In this document: piece after piece, positions 35,228-44,740 of the stretch | Position numbering within the stretch: the first letter of the stretch is position 1 | Layout: every line of letters starts with the position of its first letter | Assembly: GCF_016065055.1 (NCBI RefSeq) | Contig: NZ_CP065856.1 | Coordinates: 1,921,836 to 1,985,835 of the forward strand | Direction: 5' to 3' | From: Halosimplex litoreum | GTDB taxonomy: Archaea > Halobacteriota > Halobacteria > Halobacteriales > Haloarculaceae | DNA: 64,000 nt | Notes under the pieces: model-generated | What the model saw: the letters and a program-made list of their open reading frames with translations, nothing else | Databases searched by the model: none | What the model was told of the DNA's origin: nothing | Position numbers and translations under genes: made by a program

Positions 35228-35905
35228 TTAGCTCTCGATAGACTCACCGATCGTGGTGATGCGGTCGTCGTCGGCCGGGGCGAACCCGCCGTGATAGCAG
35301 AGGACGCCGTCGACGGCGAGGCTCGCGAGACGAGCGACCGACTGGCCGGCCTCGGCCACGTCCAGCGTGAAGTGTTCGCTTGGCCCCTGCAGTTCCCCGT
35401 CGGCGGCCGTCAAGGCGTCGGCGGCCAGCAGGAGTCGCTCCTCGGGCAGGTACAGCGAGACGTGTCCCGGCGCGTGGCCGGGCGTGTAGACCACTCGCAT
35501 CGGTCCGGCGGCCGTTCGGAAGCACTCCTCGCCCACGAGTTCCACGTCCACCGGGACCGGCGGGTACCGGTCGCCGTCGCCCTTGATCGGCTCCTCGCGA
35601 CCGTCGACGTACGGCGCGCAGGCCTCGTGGGCGAACACGACGGCGTCGGTCTCCTCTCGCACGGTCGCGAGCGCGCCCGCGTGGTCGGCGTCCTGATGCG
35701 TTATCAGCACCGCCCACACGTCCGCCCACTCGAAGCCGGCCGCCTCGATCTCCGCGCCCAGGGCCTCGGCCTGTCCCGGAAGGCCCACGTCCAGCAACAG
35801 CAGGCCGCGCTCGGTCTCGACGGCCGCCGGGTGGAACGCCCGCTCGCCCTCGTCGGTCTCGATCGTCTCCGTGAACGCGTAGACGCCCTCGGTGAGTTCC
35901 TCCAT
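35228..35905 (-). CDS. MBL-fold metallo-hydrolase
   Basis: 225 residues. The metallo-beta-lactamase signature HQDADHAG (about 72-79), with a later His in YTPGHAPGH, an Asp in LLAADAL and a terminal YHGG. Likely a thioesterase, lactonase or glyoxalase-like hydrolase; the substrate is not evident. The N-terminus MEELTEGVYAFTET is typical, supporting ATG 35905. Confidence 0.9.
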   Translation of the reverse strand: MEELTEGVYAFTETIETDEGERAFHPAAVETERGLLLLDVGLPGQAEALGAEIEAAGFEWADVWAVLITHQDADHAGALATVREETDAVVFAHEACAPYVDGREEPIKGDGDRYPPVPVDVELVGEECFRTAAGPMRVVYTPGHAPGHVSLYLPEERLLLAADALTAADGELQGPSEHFTLDVAEAGQSVARLASLAVDGVLCYHGGFAPADDDRITTIGESIES

Positions 35906-36006
35906 GGGCCGATCTCGGACGGGAGCGACAAAGTACGTCGGGCCGCGGCGACCCGCGCCGCGACGGCCGATGGAATTTTGATGGTTCGCTGTCGTATCGG
36001 TGCCGT

Positions 36007-36216
36007 ATGGACGACGACGCCCTCCAGGCGCGGCTCCGCGGTATCGAGCGCCGACAGAACCTCGTCATCGCGCTATTCGCCCTGCCGTACCTGATTTTCG
36101 CCGCAGAGCTGTTCGGCTTCTGGGTCGCGACCGTAACTGCAACCTCACTGACGCTTCTCACGCTCGCGTTCGTCATCGTCAGCCGCAGACAGAGCCGCGA
36201 CGGGGTCGGGATGTAA
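36007..36216 (+). CDS. Small membrane protein, function unknown
   Basis: 69 residues with a charged amphipathic N-terminus (LQARLRGIERRQN) and two transmembrane helices (LVIALFALPYLIFAAELFGF and TATSLTLLTLAFVIVS). A TTTTGATGG box lies about 30 bases upstream of the ATG. No known family. Confidence 0.65.
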   Translation: MDDDALQARLRGIERRQNLVIALFALPYLIFAAELFGFWVATVTATSLTLLTLAFVIVSRRQSRDGVGM

Positions 36217-36313
36217 CCGCCGTCCGCTCCCAGACAGCGCCCGTTCTCGAACTGTCTGCACCCCCGAATTCGGTAACCGACGACCCTTTGACGAGCCGGC
36301 CGTACGTCCGTCC

Positions 36314-36973
36314 ATGCGGTACGTGACGCTGCTGGTGAGTCCGACCGAGGGGCAGGGCTTCCACCCCGTCGGCGAGCGCATCGCCCGCGACCCCGACGTG
36401 ACCGGCGAGGCGATCCACCGGATGAACGACCTGGGTGACGGGACCGTGACGCTGCTGACGGAGCTGTCGGGCGACGTCGACCGCTATCGCGAGATCATGA
36501 CCGACACGCCCGAGGTCCGCGAGTTCACCGTCGTCGTCGACGACGAGGGCCACGGGTGGGCTTACTCCCGCATCGAGACGAACGATCTCGTCGAGTACAT
36601 GCTCGCGCGCGGTCGCGACCTCGAACTCGTCCGCGATATGCCCATCGAACTCACCGAGCGGGGCGGCCAGCGGGTGACGCTGATCGGTACCGAGGCCGCC
36701 TTCGCCAGCGCCGCCGAGTTCGACGAGCCGCCGGGCTACGACATCACCGTCGAGAAGACCGGCGAGTACCACCCCGAGGGCGGCCGCCTGCTCGACGCGC
36801 TGACGAGCCGCCAGCGCGAAGTCCTGGAGGCGGCGGTCGACGTGGGCTACTACGAGGCCCCGCGCGAGGCGACCCACGAGGACGTGGCCGCGGCCGCCGG
36901 CTGCTCGCCCGCCACCGCCGGTGAACACCTCCAGAAGGTCGAGCGAGCGGTGTTCGGCGCGCTGGTGGGATGA
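36314..36973 (+). CDS. Bat-type helix-turn-helix regulator
   Basis: 219 residues. The C-terminal HTH_10 domain (about 160-215) carries LTSRQREVLEAAVDVGYYEAPREATHEDVAAAAGCSPATAGEHLQKVE, split here by eye into the family's conserved blocks. The N-terminal 150 residues form a ligand or sensor domain seen in many haloarchaeal bacterio-opsin-activator-like proteins. Target and signal are unknown. It does not border an obvious target operon. Confidence 0.82.
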   Translation: MRYVTLLVSPTEGQGFHPVGERIARDPDVTGEAIHRMNDLGDGTVTLLTELSGDVDRYREIMTDTPEVREFTVVVDDEGHGWAYSRIETNDLVEYMLARGRDLELVRDMPIELTERGGQRVTLIGTEAAFASAAEFDEPPGYDITVEKTGEYHPEGGRLLDALTSRQREVLEAAVDVGYYEAPREATHEDVAAAAGCSPATAGEHLQKVERAVFGALVG

Positions 36974-37077
36974 AAAATCCGGAATGCGAGACGCTCCGGG
37001 TCATTCCTCGAAGCCCTCCTCCGCGGCTCCCTGCGGTCGCCGCGTCGGTACGAGGCGCTCACTTCGCTCGCGCCTCG
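36974..37077. other. Low-complexity intergenic tract
   Basis: Rich in CGCTCACTTCGCTCGCGCCTCG-like alternation (about 37050-37077), similar in texture to 1-50, 18030-18110 and 46988-47020. Such tracts may be relics of a small palindromic element. Confidence 0.4.
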
Positions 37078-38160
37078 CTACTCCTCGAACACGAACGTCC
37101 CGTCCTCCTGCACGCGCTCGCCGTCGACTTCGATGAACGAATCCTCGCTCATGTCGACGATCATGTCGACGTGGACGGCAGAGTCGTTCTGCTCGTTGCC
37201 CTCGCCGACGGTGTCGTCGTAGGCCCGGCCGACCGCCATGTGGACCGTATCGCCCATCTTCTCGTCGAACAGCATGTTGTAGGTGAACTCGTCGATGGCA
37301 CGGTTCATCCCGATACCCAGCTCCCCGAGGCGGTTCGAGCCCTCGTCGGTCTCCAGCACGTTCGTCAGCACGTCCTCGTTCTTCCCGGCGGCGTGCTCGA
37401 CGACCTCGCCGCCCTCGAACTTGCAGTACACGTCCGTCACCTCTCGGCCCTGGTGGTAGAGCGGTTTGTCGAAGTAGACCTCGCCCTCGACGGAGTCGGG
37501 GACGGGTGCGGTGAACACTTCGCCGCCGGGAAGGTTGCGCTCGCCGTAGTCGTTGAGCGTAGGGTTGCCGGCGACGCTCATCGTCACGTCCGTCGAATCG
37601 CCGGAGACGATACGGACCGCCTCGGCGTCGTCCATGATCTCGACCATCTGGGCCTGGAACTCGCGCTGTTCGTCCCAGTCGCGGACGATGGCGTCCCAGA
37701 CGAAGTTCTCGAAGCCCTCCGTGCTCTGCTGGGCGAGCTGGGCGTTGGCGGGCGCGGGGTACTGGGTGAGACACCAGCGCTTCGACAGGCGTTCGGCCAG
37801 CAGCGGCTGGACGGCGGCCTCGTAGGCGGTCGAGACCTCCGGATCGACGTCGCTGGTCTGGGTGACGTTGTCGCTGCCGCGGATCACGATGTACACGTCC
37901 ATCTCCTCGTACAGCGCCATCTGGTGGTCCGGCAGCTCGAAGTCGCCGTCGTGGTTGCGCAGGAACGCCCGGCGGAAGCGCTTGCCCATGCGGTCCTGGA
38001 TCACGAGGGGGTGAGCGCCCCGGTCGGCGATTATCTCGTGCAGCGCGGCCACCAGATCCTCGGCCTCCGGGTGGGCGTCGACGACGACCTGATCGCCCTC
38101 CCCCAGGTCGACGGAGTGGTCACAGATGATCTCGGCGTGTTCGCGAACGCGCGCGTCCAT
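37078..38160 (-). CDS. M29-family aminopeptidase
   Basis: 360 residues, thermophilic metalloprotease (AmpS/AmpT/PepS) family. Conserved acidic/His positions appear in GDSTDVTMSVAG, GGEVFTAPV, YHQGREVTDVYCKFEGGEVVEH, LGELGIGMN and SAVHVDMIVD, so the two-metal site looks intact. Releases N-terminal residues from peptides in the cytosol. ATG 38160 opens MDARVREHAEI, the normal N-terminus. Confidence 0.9.
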   Translation of the reverse strand: MDARVREHAEIICDHSVDLGEGDQVVVDAHPEAEDLVAALHEIIADRGAHPLVIQDRMGKRFRRAFLRNHDGDFELPDHQMALYEEMDVYIVIRGSDNVTQTSDVDPEVSTAYEAAVQPLLAERLSKRWCLTQYPAPANAQLAQQSTEGFENFVWDAIVRDWDEQREFQAQMVEIMDDAEAVRIVSGDSTDVTMSVAGNPTLNDYGERNLPGGEVFTAPVPDSVEGEVYFDKPLYHQGREVTDVYCKFEGGEVVEHAAGKNEDVLTNVLETDEGSNRLGELGIGMNRAIDEFTYNMLFDEKMGDTVHMAVGRAYDDTVGEGNEQNDSAVHVDMIVDMSEDSFIEVDGERVQEDGTFVFEE

Positions 38161-38239
38161 GGCCGAGTGGTCGGGCGGCGGCGTGAAACCGGTTTCGTCG
38201 TCGAGTCGGACGACGCCTCCGTCGGTCGACGACACCCGG

Positions 38240-39316
38240 TCACTCCTCGGTCGCCCGCCAGCGCTCCGCCAGACCGACGACGAACTCGGCGTACTCGCTC
38301 CGCGCTCGGTCCCACGTCTCGTCGCCCGCTTCGCACGCCCGCTCCAGTCGGCCCAGTCGCTCGGCGTCGTAGCGCGAGGCCAGACACATCGCCTGAAAGA
38401 CCGGCGAGCGGGCGGGGTCGCCCCCCGGGTCGCCGGCGATCCGCTCGCGGATCTCGTCGGCGGACGTCGCGAGCGAGACCCCGGCACCGGGGATCGACTT
38501 GGCCATCTTCGGCGTCCCGTCGAACCCCGGGATCATCCGGGTGTACAGCCCCGCCACGCCCCCCTCGACGGCGGCGGCGTCGCGGAACCGCCGCGCCATC
38601 CCGACGAGGTGGTGCTCGTCGACTCCGAACTGGAGGACCAGCCGCTCGTAGTCGCCGGCGTACAGCGGGTGGAGGAAGTCGGCGCCGTGGAGGACGGCGC
38701 TGTGGATATCGGCAGCCTCGGAACTCGGCCCAGGGCGGGCGACCGCGGCGGTCCCCGATCGGCGGTCGTCCTCGCCGGCCTCGTACGCTTCGCGGACGGC
38801 GCGCTCCCACTCGGTCGGCGGCGGGTCCGTGTCTCCGGAGTCGTCGCCGGCGTCCTCCGTCCACCGGTCGGGGTCGTAGTACGGCGCCAGCAGCTGCGCG
38901 GTGTGCATCACCTCGCGGGCCCCCTCCTGCGTGCGGAGCCGGCCGCGGTCGGGGTCGAACCCCAGATCGAGCGCGAACGTGCGGTAGCGCTCGGCCAGCC
39001 GTCGAACCCGGTCCAGCGGCGCGCCGCCGTGGTACGGCTCCAGATCGGCGAGGACGAACTGCACGTCCAGCCCCGCCTCCTGCAGCGCGACGGCGGTCAG
39101 GAACTGGCCGACGGTCCCCAGATGGGGCGGACCGGTCATCCCGACGCCGGTCGCGACCAGCGTCCGGCGCCGGTCGGCCCGGTCGAACACGCCCTCGTCG
39201 TCGACGGCGACGAACCGCCGACGCTCGGCGGCCGGGACCGGGCCGACGGCGCCGTCGGCCGACCCGTAGCCGTTTCGTTCGCGAACGATCTCGTAGTGGT
39301 CGGGTAGTGTCGTCAC
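38240..39316 (-). CDS. TrpRS-like class I aminoacyl-tRNA synthetase paralogue
   Basis: 358 residues from GTG 39316; a TTTACA box 22-27 bases upstream fits a leaderless start. The class I signatures are present: GPPHLGTVGQ (HIGH-like) and KMAKS (KMSKS-like) in GTPKMAKSIPG. The middle segment FGVDEHHLVGMARRF matches the amino-acid/ATP region of TrpRS. A hydrophilic insertion (about residues 150-200) is unusual. It could be a functional TrpRS, an accessory TrpRS2 or a repurposed synthetase; I cannot tell whether the genome has another copy. Confidence 0.7.
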   Translation of the reverse strand: MTTLPDHYEIVRERNGYGSADGAVGPVPAAERRRFVAVDDEGVFDRADRRRTLVATGVGMTGPPHLGTVGQFLTAVALQEAGLDVQFVLADLEPYHGGAPLDRVRRLAERYRTFALDLGFDPDRGRLRTQEGAREVMHTAQLLAPYYDPDRWTEDAGDDSGDTDPPPTEWERAVREAYEAGEDDRRSGTAAVARPGPSSEAADIHSAVLHGADFLHPLYAGDYERLVLQFGVDEHHLVGMARRFRDAAAVEGGVAGLYTRMIPGFDGTPKMAKSIPGAGVSLATSADEIRERIAGDPGGDPARSPVFQAMCLASRYDAERLGRLERACEAGDETWDRARSEYAEFVVGLAERWRATEE

Positions 39317-39495
39317 ACTCGACGATCGACTGGGTGTGTAAAGTGTTGTATTGTGACGAGGTACCGACTGACATACAGAGATCGCGGGTCGTGCGTCGGC
39401 GGCGATCACGGGAGGGCAGGGGGCGATAACCCGCGCTTACCGGGAGTTGAAGGAGTATAACGAAATACGGGGTTCCCCCTACCGGGGAGCGAGCT

Positions 39496-40743
39496 ATGTC
39501 CGAGCGACCACTGCGGAACACGAGGCGAACCTTCCTCGCGTCGAGCGCACTGGGGGCGCTGTCGGCGGTTACAACTGGGCCGACGGCGGGCGCAACGGAC
39601 GGAACGACCGAACCGACGGCGACGATCGAGTGTTCGACCGTCAGCGTCGACGACTGGGGGAGCGCCCGCAGCGCGCGGGCGGTGTTCGGAGACGGGAGTT
39701 TCGTCGACGTCGGGGACGGGGCGCCCGGAGCCTTCGGTGCGCCCGGGCGCGTGATCGAGTCGGTGACGTTCGCGGACTTCGACGGCAACGAGTGGACGCT
39801 GACGGACGACGGTACAGACTGTGACCCCGGCGAGAAGTCGGTCACGTTCACCGACTCGCGGGCGACCGTCCGGCCGGGGCAGTTCCTGGAGATGGACGGC
39901 TACCCCGGGACCCTGGTCTCGCAGGTCGACCTGCACTTCGTCGACGGAACGAGCCAGGAGAAAGTCCATCTCGAGGGCCCGCAGTCGCCCGACGGCATCA
40001 CCGGCGTCTACCGCGGCACGGGCGAACACGCCGGCAAGGTCGTCGAAGCCGTCGAGATCTTCCACGATATAGACTACGTGACCCACTACGTCCGCAACCC
40101 CGCCGCCGAGAAGTACCTGCTCGGGAAGGACACCTGCGGGGAGCGACTCGTCGAGGTGATGGGCGCGACCGAGGGCGCCGTCGACTACGAGTTCACCGTC
40201 GACGGGCCGGTCCGCGCCGTGACGCTCTCGGACGGTCGCGGCGCCTCGCCCGGCGGCAACGACGCCGTCTCGACGAGCGGCGACACGACGACCGTCTCCG
40301 GTTCGACCGGAAACCCGGGGTACAGCGACGTCTACGCCGTCGGCGGGTCGATCACCGACTTCTCACAGACTGGCGGGAGCGGCGAGTACGTCCTCCGCGA
40401 GGCCGAGTGGCGGATCGTCGCCGACACCGCGCCCGCGACCGACCTGCTCGCGGTCGTCGCGACCGAACAGGGCGAGGTCGCTTACGAGTTCGTCGTCGAC
40501 GGCACCGTCCGGAAGGTGACCAACGCCGGCCCGAAGCGCTCGGCCGGAGCCAACGACGAGGTCGTCGACGACGGCGACGGCACCGTCAGCGTCAGCGGCT
40601 TCACCGGCAACGCCGGCTACGGCGACACCTACGCGGTCACCGGCGACGTGACCGACTTCGCCCGGACCGACGGATCGGCGGCCGTCCACATCGACTACAA
40701 CGGGCGCGAACGGACGCCCGAGGAACTGGTCGCCGAGCACTGA
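39496..40743 (+). CDS. Tat-secreted protein with two beta-repeat domains
   Basis: 415 residues. A Tat signal (NTRRTFLASSALGALSAV) at residues 8-25. Residues about 45-215 form a beta-rich region with no recognised family. Two copies of an 80-residue module follow (about 220-300 and 325-400), each reading VDYEFTVDGPVR..., a GNDxV turn, TVSGSTGNPGY, then VGGSITDF. The modules recur in haloarchaeal exoproteins; their function is not known. No membrane anchor is present at the C-terminus. Confidence 0.7.
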   Translation: MSERPLRNTRRTFLASSALGALSAVTTGPTAGATDGTTEPTATIECSTVSVDDWGSARSARAVFGDGSFVDVGDGAPGAFGAPGRVIESVTFADFDGNEWTLTDDGTDCDPGEKSVTFTDSRATVRPGQFLEMDGYPGTLVSQVDLHFVDGTSQEKVHLEGPQSPDGITGVYRGTGEHAGKVVEAVEIFHDIDYVTHYVRNPAAEKYLLGKDTCGERLVEVMGATEGAVDYEFTVDGPVRAVTLSDGRGASPGGNDAVSTSGDTTTVSGSTGNPGYSDVYAVGGSITDFSQTGGSGEYVLREAEWRIVADTAPATDLLAVVATEQGEVAYEFVVDGTVRKVTNAGPKRSAGANDEVVDDGDGTVSVSGFTGNAGYGDTYAVTGDVTDFARTDGSAAVHIDYNGRERTPEELVAEH

Positions 40744-40849
40744 GGCCGGTCGTCCGCTGCGACACGGCGCGGTTCCGCGGCGTGTCGCTCGCTCGGCGTC
40801 GCGAGCCGACCGAGCCACATATTTCTACCGCGAGCGCCAACGGAGTGCC

Positions 40850-41860
40850 GTGATCGACCTGCGCAGCGACACCGTCACGAAGCCCGACCAGGCGATGCGC
40901 GAGGCCGCTCGCGACGCCGAGGTCGGCGACGACGTCTACGGGGAGGATCCGACCGTCAACGAGCTCGAATCGCGGGTCGCCGACGTGCTGGGCTTCGAGG
41001 ACGCCCTGCTGGTCCCCTCGGGCACGATGGGCAACCAGGTCGCCGTCCGCACGCACACCGAGCGCGGCCAGGAGACGATCCTCGAACGCGAGAGCCACGT
41101 CTACAAGTGGGAACTCGGCGGCGTCGCCCAGCACTCGGGCGTCCAGGCCCGCCCCGTCGACGGCGACGACCGCGGCGTCGTTTCCCCGGAGCAAGTCCGC
41201 GGCGCCTACGTCGAAGCCGACGGCCACCGCGCCGGTACCGGGCTGCTCGCGCTGGAGAACACCCACAACAGCAAGGGCGGTACCGCGATCGCACCCGAGG
41301 CCATCGACGCCGCGGCCGAGGTGGCCCACGAGCGCGACGTACCGGTGCACCTCGACGGCGCGCGGCTGTTCAACGCCGCCGCCGCGCTGGACGTCCCGGC
41401 CGAGCGACTCGCCCGCGAGGTCGACTCGGCGACGGTCTGTCTCTCGAAGGGGCTGGGCGCGCCCGTCGGCTCCGTGCTGGCTGGGAGCGAGGCGTTCGTC
41501 GAACGCGCTCGCCGCCACCGCAAGCTCATGGGCGGCGGGATGCGCCAGGCCGGCATCCTCGCCGCACCGGGCCTCCGGGCGCTGGAGAACCGCGACCGCC
41601 TCGGCGCGGACCACGAGCGCGCCCGCCGGCTCGCGGCGGGTCTCGACGCCGTTTCCGGCCTCTCGGCGCCCGAGCCCGAGACGAACATCGTCGTCGCCGA
41701 GACCGACGACCCCGCCGAGGAGGTGGTCGCCGCCTGCGAGCACGAGGGGGTCGGCTGCGTCGCCTTCGGCGACTATCGCGTGCGCTTCTGTACGCACTGG
41801 GACGTCGACGACGACGATATCGACGCGGCGCTGTCGGGCGTCGAACGAGCGGTCGAGTGA
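40850..41860 (+). CDS. ltaE: Low-specificity L-threonine aldolase
   Basis: 336 residues, PLP fold type I. Opens MIDLRSDTVTKP, the family hallmark; GEDPTVNELE, HLDGARLFNA with the PLP-binding Asp, and the Schiff-base Lys in CLSKGLGAPVGS near residue 200. Cleaves threonine to glycine and acetaldehyde. The GTG at 40850 sits about 28 bases after a CATATTTCT box, fitting a leaderless mRNA. Confidence 0.92.
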   Translation: MIDLRSDTVTKPDQAMREAARDAEVGDDVYGEDPTVNELESRVADVLGFEDALLVPSGTMGNQVAVRTHTERGQETILERESHVYKWELGGVAQHSGVQARPVDGDDRGVVSPEQVRGAYVEADGHRAGTGLLALENTHNSKGGTAIAPEAIDAAAEVAHERDVPVHLDGARLFNAAAALDVPAERLAREVDSATVCLSKGLGAPVGSVLAGSEAFVERARRHRKLMGGGMRQAGILAAPGLRALENRDRLGADHERARRLAAGLDAVSGLSAPEPETNIVVAETDDPAEEVVAACEHEGVGCVAFGDYRVRFCTHWDVDDDDIDAALSGVERAVE

Positions 41861-41891
41861 ATTCGGGGCCGACGGCCGGTGGTCGGCGCCG

Positions 41892-42044
41892 CTACTGGCG
41901 GCCCTGGTTCATGCCCTCTTTGAATCCCTTCGCGGTCCGGCGGAGGAACAGGTAGACGAAGAAGACGAACCCGAGGAGGATCGCGACGATGGCCACGAGG
42001 ACGGGGTCCTCGAAGAACCCCGAGACCAGATCACCGATCTGCAT
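41892..42044 (-). CDS. Small single-pass membrane protein (DUF7859-type)
   Basis: 50 residues: MQIGDLVSGFFEDP, one transmembrane helix (VLVAIVAILLGFVFFVYLF), then RRTAKGFKEGMNQGR. This compact pattern recurs across haloarchaea (I recall DUF7859). It may be a small membrane-complex subunit, but no partner is evident. The start is ATG 42044. Confidence 0.72.
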   Translation of the reverse strand: MQIGDLVSGFFEDPVLVAIVAILLGFVFFVYLFLRRTAKGFKEGMNQGRQ

Positions 42045-42233
42045 ACGCCGGCTTACCGCGCCACCGGTCAAAGAGGTTTCGGCACCGCGACAGCCCCACC
42101 GGGGACACCCACCTGACACACCGAAGCGAGCGAGCGACGGGCGCCAGCCGCGCCGCGAACTCCGGCGAGCGATGCCTAACGCGCCTGTCAGGTGACAAGA
42201 CTGATACTGCCGGGGGCCAAAGCGCGACGTGAG

Positions 42234-42872
42234 ATGTCGCTGCTGCCCTCCAAACCCGACACCACCGCGGCCGAGGACGCGGAGCCGCGGGTAGTCGGCG
42301 TCGAGAGCGACGACGCCGACGACCTCCTCTCTGCCCTCTCCTCGGAGACCGCCCGTCGCCTCCTCGGCGAACTCCACGAGTCCCCCGCACCGCCCGCGGA
42401 GCTCGCCGAACGCGTCGATACCTCGTTACAGAACGCACAGTACCACCTGGAGAACCTGCAGGACGCCGGCGCCGTCGAAGTCGTCGACACGGCCTACTCA
42501 CAGAAGGGCCGCGAGATGGACGTCTACGCCCCAGCCGACCAGCCGCTGGTCATCTTCGCCGGCGACCAGCAGGAGTCGACCAGCATCAGGACGGCCCTGT
42601 CGCGGCTGCTCGGCGCCGTCGGCCTGCTCGCCGTCGTCAGCCTCGTCGTCTCGGCGCTCTCGGGTGGCGACGCCCTCCCCTCGCTGGGCGCCGGCTCCGA
42701 CGCGACCGGGGAGGGTGCGGCGGCCGCCGCACACACGCCGACACCGGTCGCAGACGGTGGCGCGGTCGCTTCTACCGGTCTCGTCGACGGGCTGGGCCCG
42801 GGCGCCTTCTTCTTCCTCGGTGGCGCCGCCGTGCTCGTCGGCGCTTTCGCCGTCTGGTACGTCCGGGGCTGA
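42234..42872 (+). CDS. ArsR-like winged-helix protein with membrane segments
   Basis: 212 residues. The winged helix (about 28-95) has LSSETARRLLGELHESPAPPAELAERV and DTSLQNAQYHLENLQDAGAV. Two hydrophobic segments follow (LLGAVGLLAVVSLVVSAL and FFFLGGAAVLVGAFAVWYV) around a Thr/Pro/Ala-rich extracellular loop. It is thus a membrane-tethered DNA-binding regulator, possibly sensing an outside signal. GTG 42192 could extend it; ATG 42234 gives the family start MSLLPSKP. Confidence 0.8.
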   Translation: MSLLPSKPDTTAAEDAEPRVVGVESDDADDLLSALSSETARRLLGELHESPAPPAELAERVDTSLQNAQYHLENLQDAGAVEVVDTAYSQKGREMDVYAPADQPLVIFAGDQQESTSIRTALSRLLGAVGLLAVVSLVVSALSGGDALPSLGAGSDATGEGAAAAAHTPTPVADGGAVASTGLVDGLGPGAFFFLGGAAVLVGAFAVWYVRG

Positions 42873-43052
42873 GCGCCATCCGGAACCCCCGGTCGGAGCC
42901 GCTCTCGCGGCGGACTGTCGAGACGGCGGCCGCCGTCGGACGCTGAAACAACCGTTTGAGTTTCCGCCGGCTACTTTTCCGTCCCCGCCGAAGGGACGAA
43001 TGCACGCCGCCCCGGCCTGCCCCGCTTCGACACGCTCCGCGTCGGCTCGCCG

Positions 43053-43592
43053 TCACTCCCGCCCCGTGGCGGCGAGGTCGAACTCGTCGAAGACCTCCCC
43101 GTCGGGTGCCACGAGCCGACCGGTCGGGCCCTCCCCGGTCGGTCGCACCTCCACGTGGCCCGGACGGTACCAGCGCGGGTCGGCGTGACTCCCGGGATTC
43201 AGGACCGTGACTGGCCCGATCCGTCGCCGCCCTGGTTCGTGGGAGTGCCCGACCACGACCGCGTCCGCCCGCTCCTGGCGCCCCAGTAGCGACAGCGACG
43301 TGTCGTCGTGTTCGTGGCCGTGCACGACGACGATCCGGAGCCCCTCGTACTCGACGGTTCGCTCCGCCGTCAGCCGCCCCCGGACGCCCGGGTCGTCGTT
43401 GTTTCCGTACACCGCGACGAACTCGCCGCCGCCGTGTTCGGCTCCGGCCTCCGCCTCGAAGGCGTCGAGCACTGCCTCGGTAGTGAAATCGCCGGCGTGA
43501 ACCACCAGTTCGGCCTCGCGGACCGCCGCCAGCGTTCGGCCTTCGAGTCGATGTCCGTCGGTGCCGTGGGTGTCCGAGACGACCGTGATCAC
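43053..43592 (-). CDS. YfcE/MJ0936-type metallophosphoesterase
   Basis: 179 residues, calcineurin-like fold. Metal motifs in order: VVSDTHG (Asp, His; 5-11), VHAGDF, YGNNDD, VVHGHEH and VVGHSHEPG. Complete for a two-metal phosphodiesterase. The small size matches MJ0936-type enzymes active on model phosphodiesters; the natural substrate is unknown. Confidence 0.9.
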   Translation of the reverse strand: MITVVSDTHGTDGHRLEGRTLAAVREAELVVHAGDFTTEAVLDAFEAEAGAEHGGGEFVAVYGNNDDPGVRGRLTAERTVEYEGLRIVVVHGHEHDDTSLSLLGRQERADAVVVGHSHEPGRRRIGPVTVLNPGSHADPRWYRPGHVEVRPTGEGPTGRLVAPDGEVFDEFDLAATGRE

Positions 43593-43711
43593 GGCGTCGG
43601 GTTCGGGGCCGCTCCCGAAGACTCCCTCGGCTTCGTCCCGCCGGCGACCCCGGCTCGGTGGTTACTGGCGGAAACCCAAGCATTTTGATGGGTCGGGGAG
43701 TGGCTCGGGCA

Positions 43712-44674
43712 ATGGCAGAGAGCAAGTCGGTCGTGATGGCGGCGCTGATCGCGAACGGCGCCATCGCGATTCTGAAGTTCGTCGGGTTCCTGTTGACCGG
43801 GAGTGCCGCGATGCTCTCGGAGACCTATCACTCCATCTCCGACACGGGCAACCAGGTGTTTCTCCTCATCGGCCTCCGCTACGGCGGCCGCGAGGCCGAC
43901 CGGCGCCACCCCTTCGGCTACGGCAAGGCGCAGTTCTTCTACGCCTTTCTCGTCTCCGTCTTCCTGTTCGGCATCGCCGGCTGGGAGTCCGCGAAACACG
44001 GCTTCAACGCGCTGATGGGCCACGGCGGCGGCCACGGTGGCGGCGAGGCCGTCGAATTCCTCTGGCTCTCCTTCCAGCCGCCGGGGTTCGACCCGATCCT
44101 CGTCAACTACACGGTGCTCCTGCTGGGCATCGCCTTCGAGAGCTGGGCGTTCAAGAAGGCCTACGCGGGCATGAAGACCCAGATCGAGGACAACGACTGG
44201 TCGGGCATGCGCGAGGCGTTCCGCAAGACCAGCGACGTGACCACCCTCACGGCGCTGACCGAGGACACCATCGCGCTCCTCGGCCTCGGCCTGGCGCTGG
44301 CCGGCGTCTTCCTCGAACAGCAGACCGGCGACCCGATCTACGACGCCATCGCCGCCTTGCTCATCGGGATCATGCTGATGGGCTTCGCCGTCGCGCTCGC
44401 CTGGGAGAACAAGCGGCTCATCCTCGGCGAGAGCCTCCCCGCCGACGAGGAGCGGAAACTGCGCGCGGTCGTCGAGGACCGCGCGGAGGTCGAGCGCATC
44501 GTCGACTTCCGCACCGTCTACTTCGGCCCCGAGCGCATCGTCGTCTCCACGGACGTGGAGTTCGCACCCGGCTTCCAGGGCGGCGATCTCGACGCGATCA
44601 TCACCGAGATCGAAGACGAGATGAAAGCCACCAACAAGAGCGTCCGCACCGTCTACCTCGAACCGGAGATCTGA
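43712..44674 (+). CDS. Cation diffusion facilitator transporter
   Basis: 320 residues, CDF family antiporter for divalent metals (Zn, Mn, Fe or Co). Six membrane helices: the first pair around MAALIANGAIAILKFVGFLLTG carries YHSISDTGNQ with the transport-site His/Asp pair; a His/Gly loop (GHGGGHGGGE) lies between helices; the fifth helix has LTEDTIALLGLGLALAG. The C-terminal ferredoxin-like domain (about 240-318) ends the protein. ATG 43712 directly precedes the first helix. Confidence 0.88.
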   Translation: MAESKSVVMAALIANGAIAILKFVGFLLTGSAAMLSETYHSISDTGNQVFLLIGLRYGGREADRRHPFGYGKAQFFYAFLVSVFLFGIAGWESAKHGFNALMGHGGGHGGGEAVEFLWLSFQPPGFDPILVNYTVLLLGIAFESWAFKKAYAGMKTQIEDNDWSGMREAFRKTSDVTTLTALTEDTIALLGLGLALAGVFLEQQTGDPIYDAIAALLIGIMLMGFAVALAWENKRLILGESLPADEERKLRAVVEDRAEVERIVDFRTVYFGPERIVVSTDVEFAPGFQGGDLDAIITEIEDEMKATNKSVRTVYLEPEI

Positions 44675-44740
44675 GCGACGGACCACTTCCGCCCCGGTTG
44701 GGCTAGGGCTTTTACGCGGGCGGGCGAACAGAGACACACA

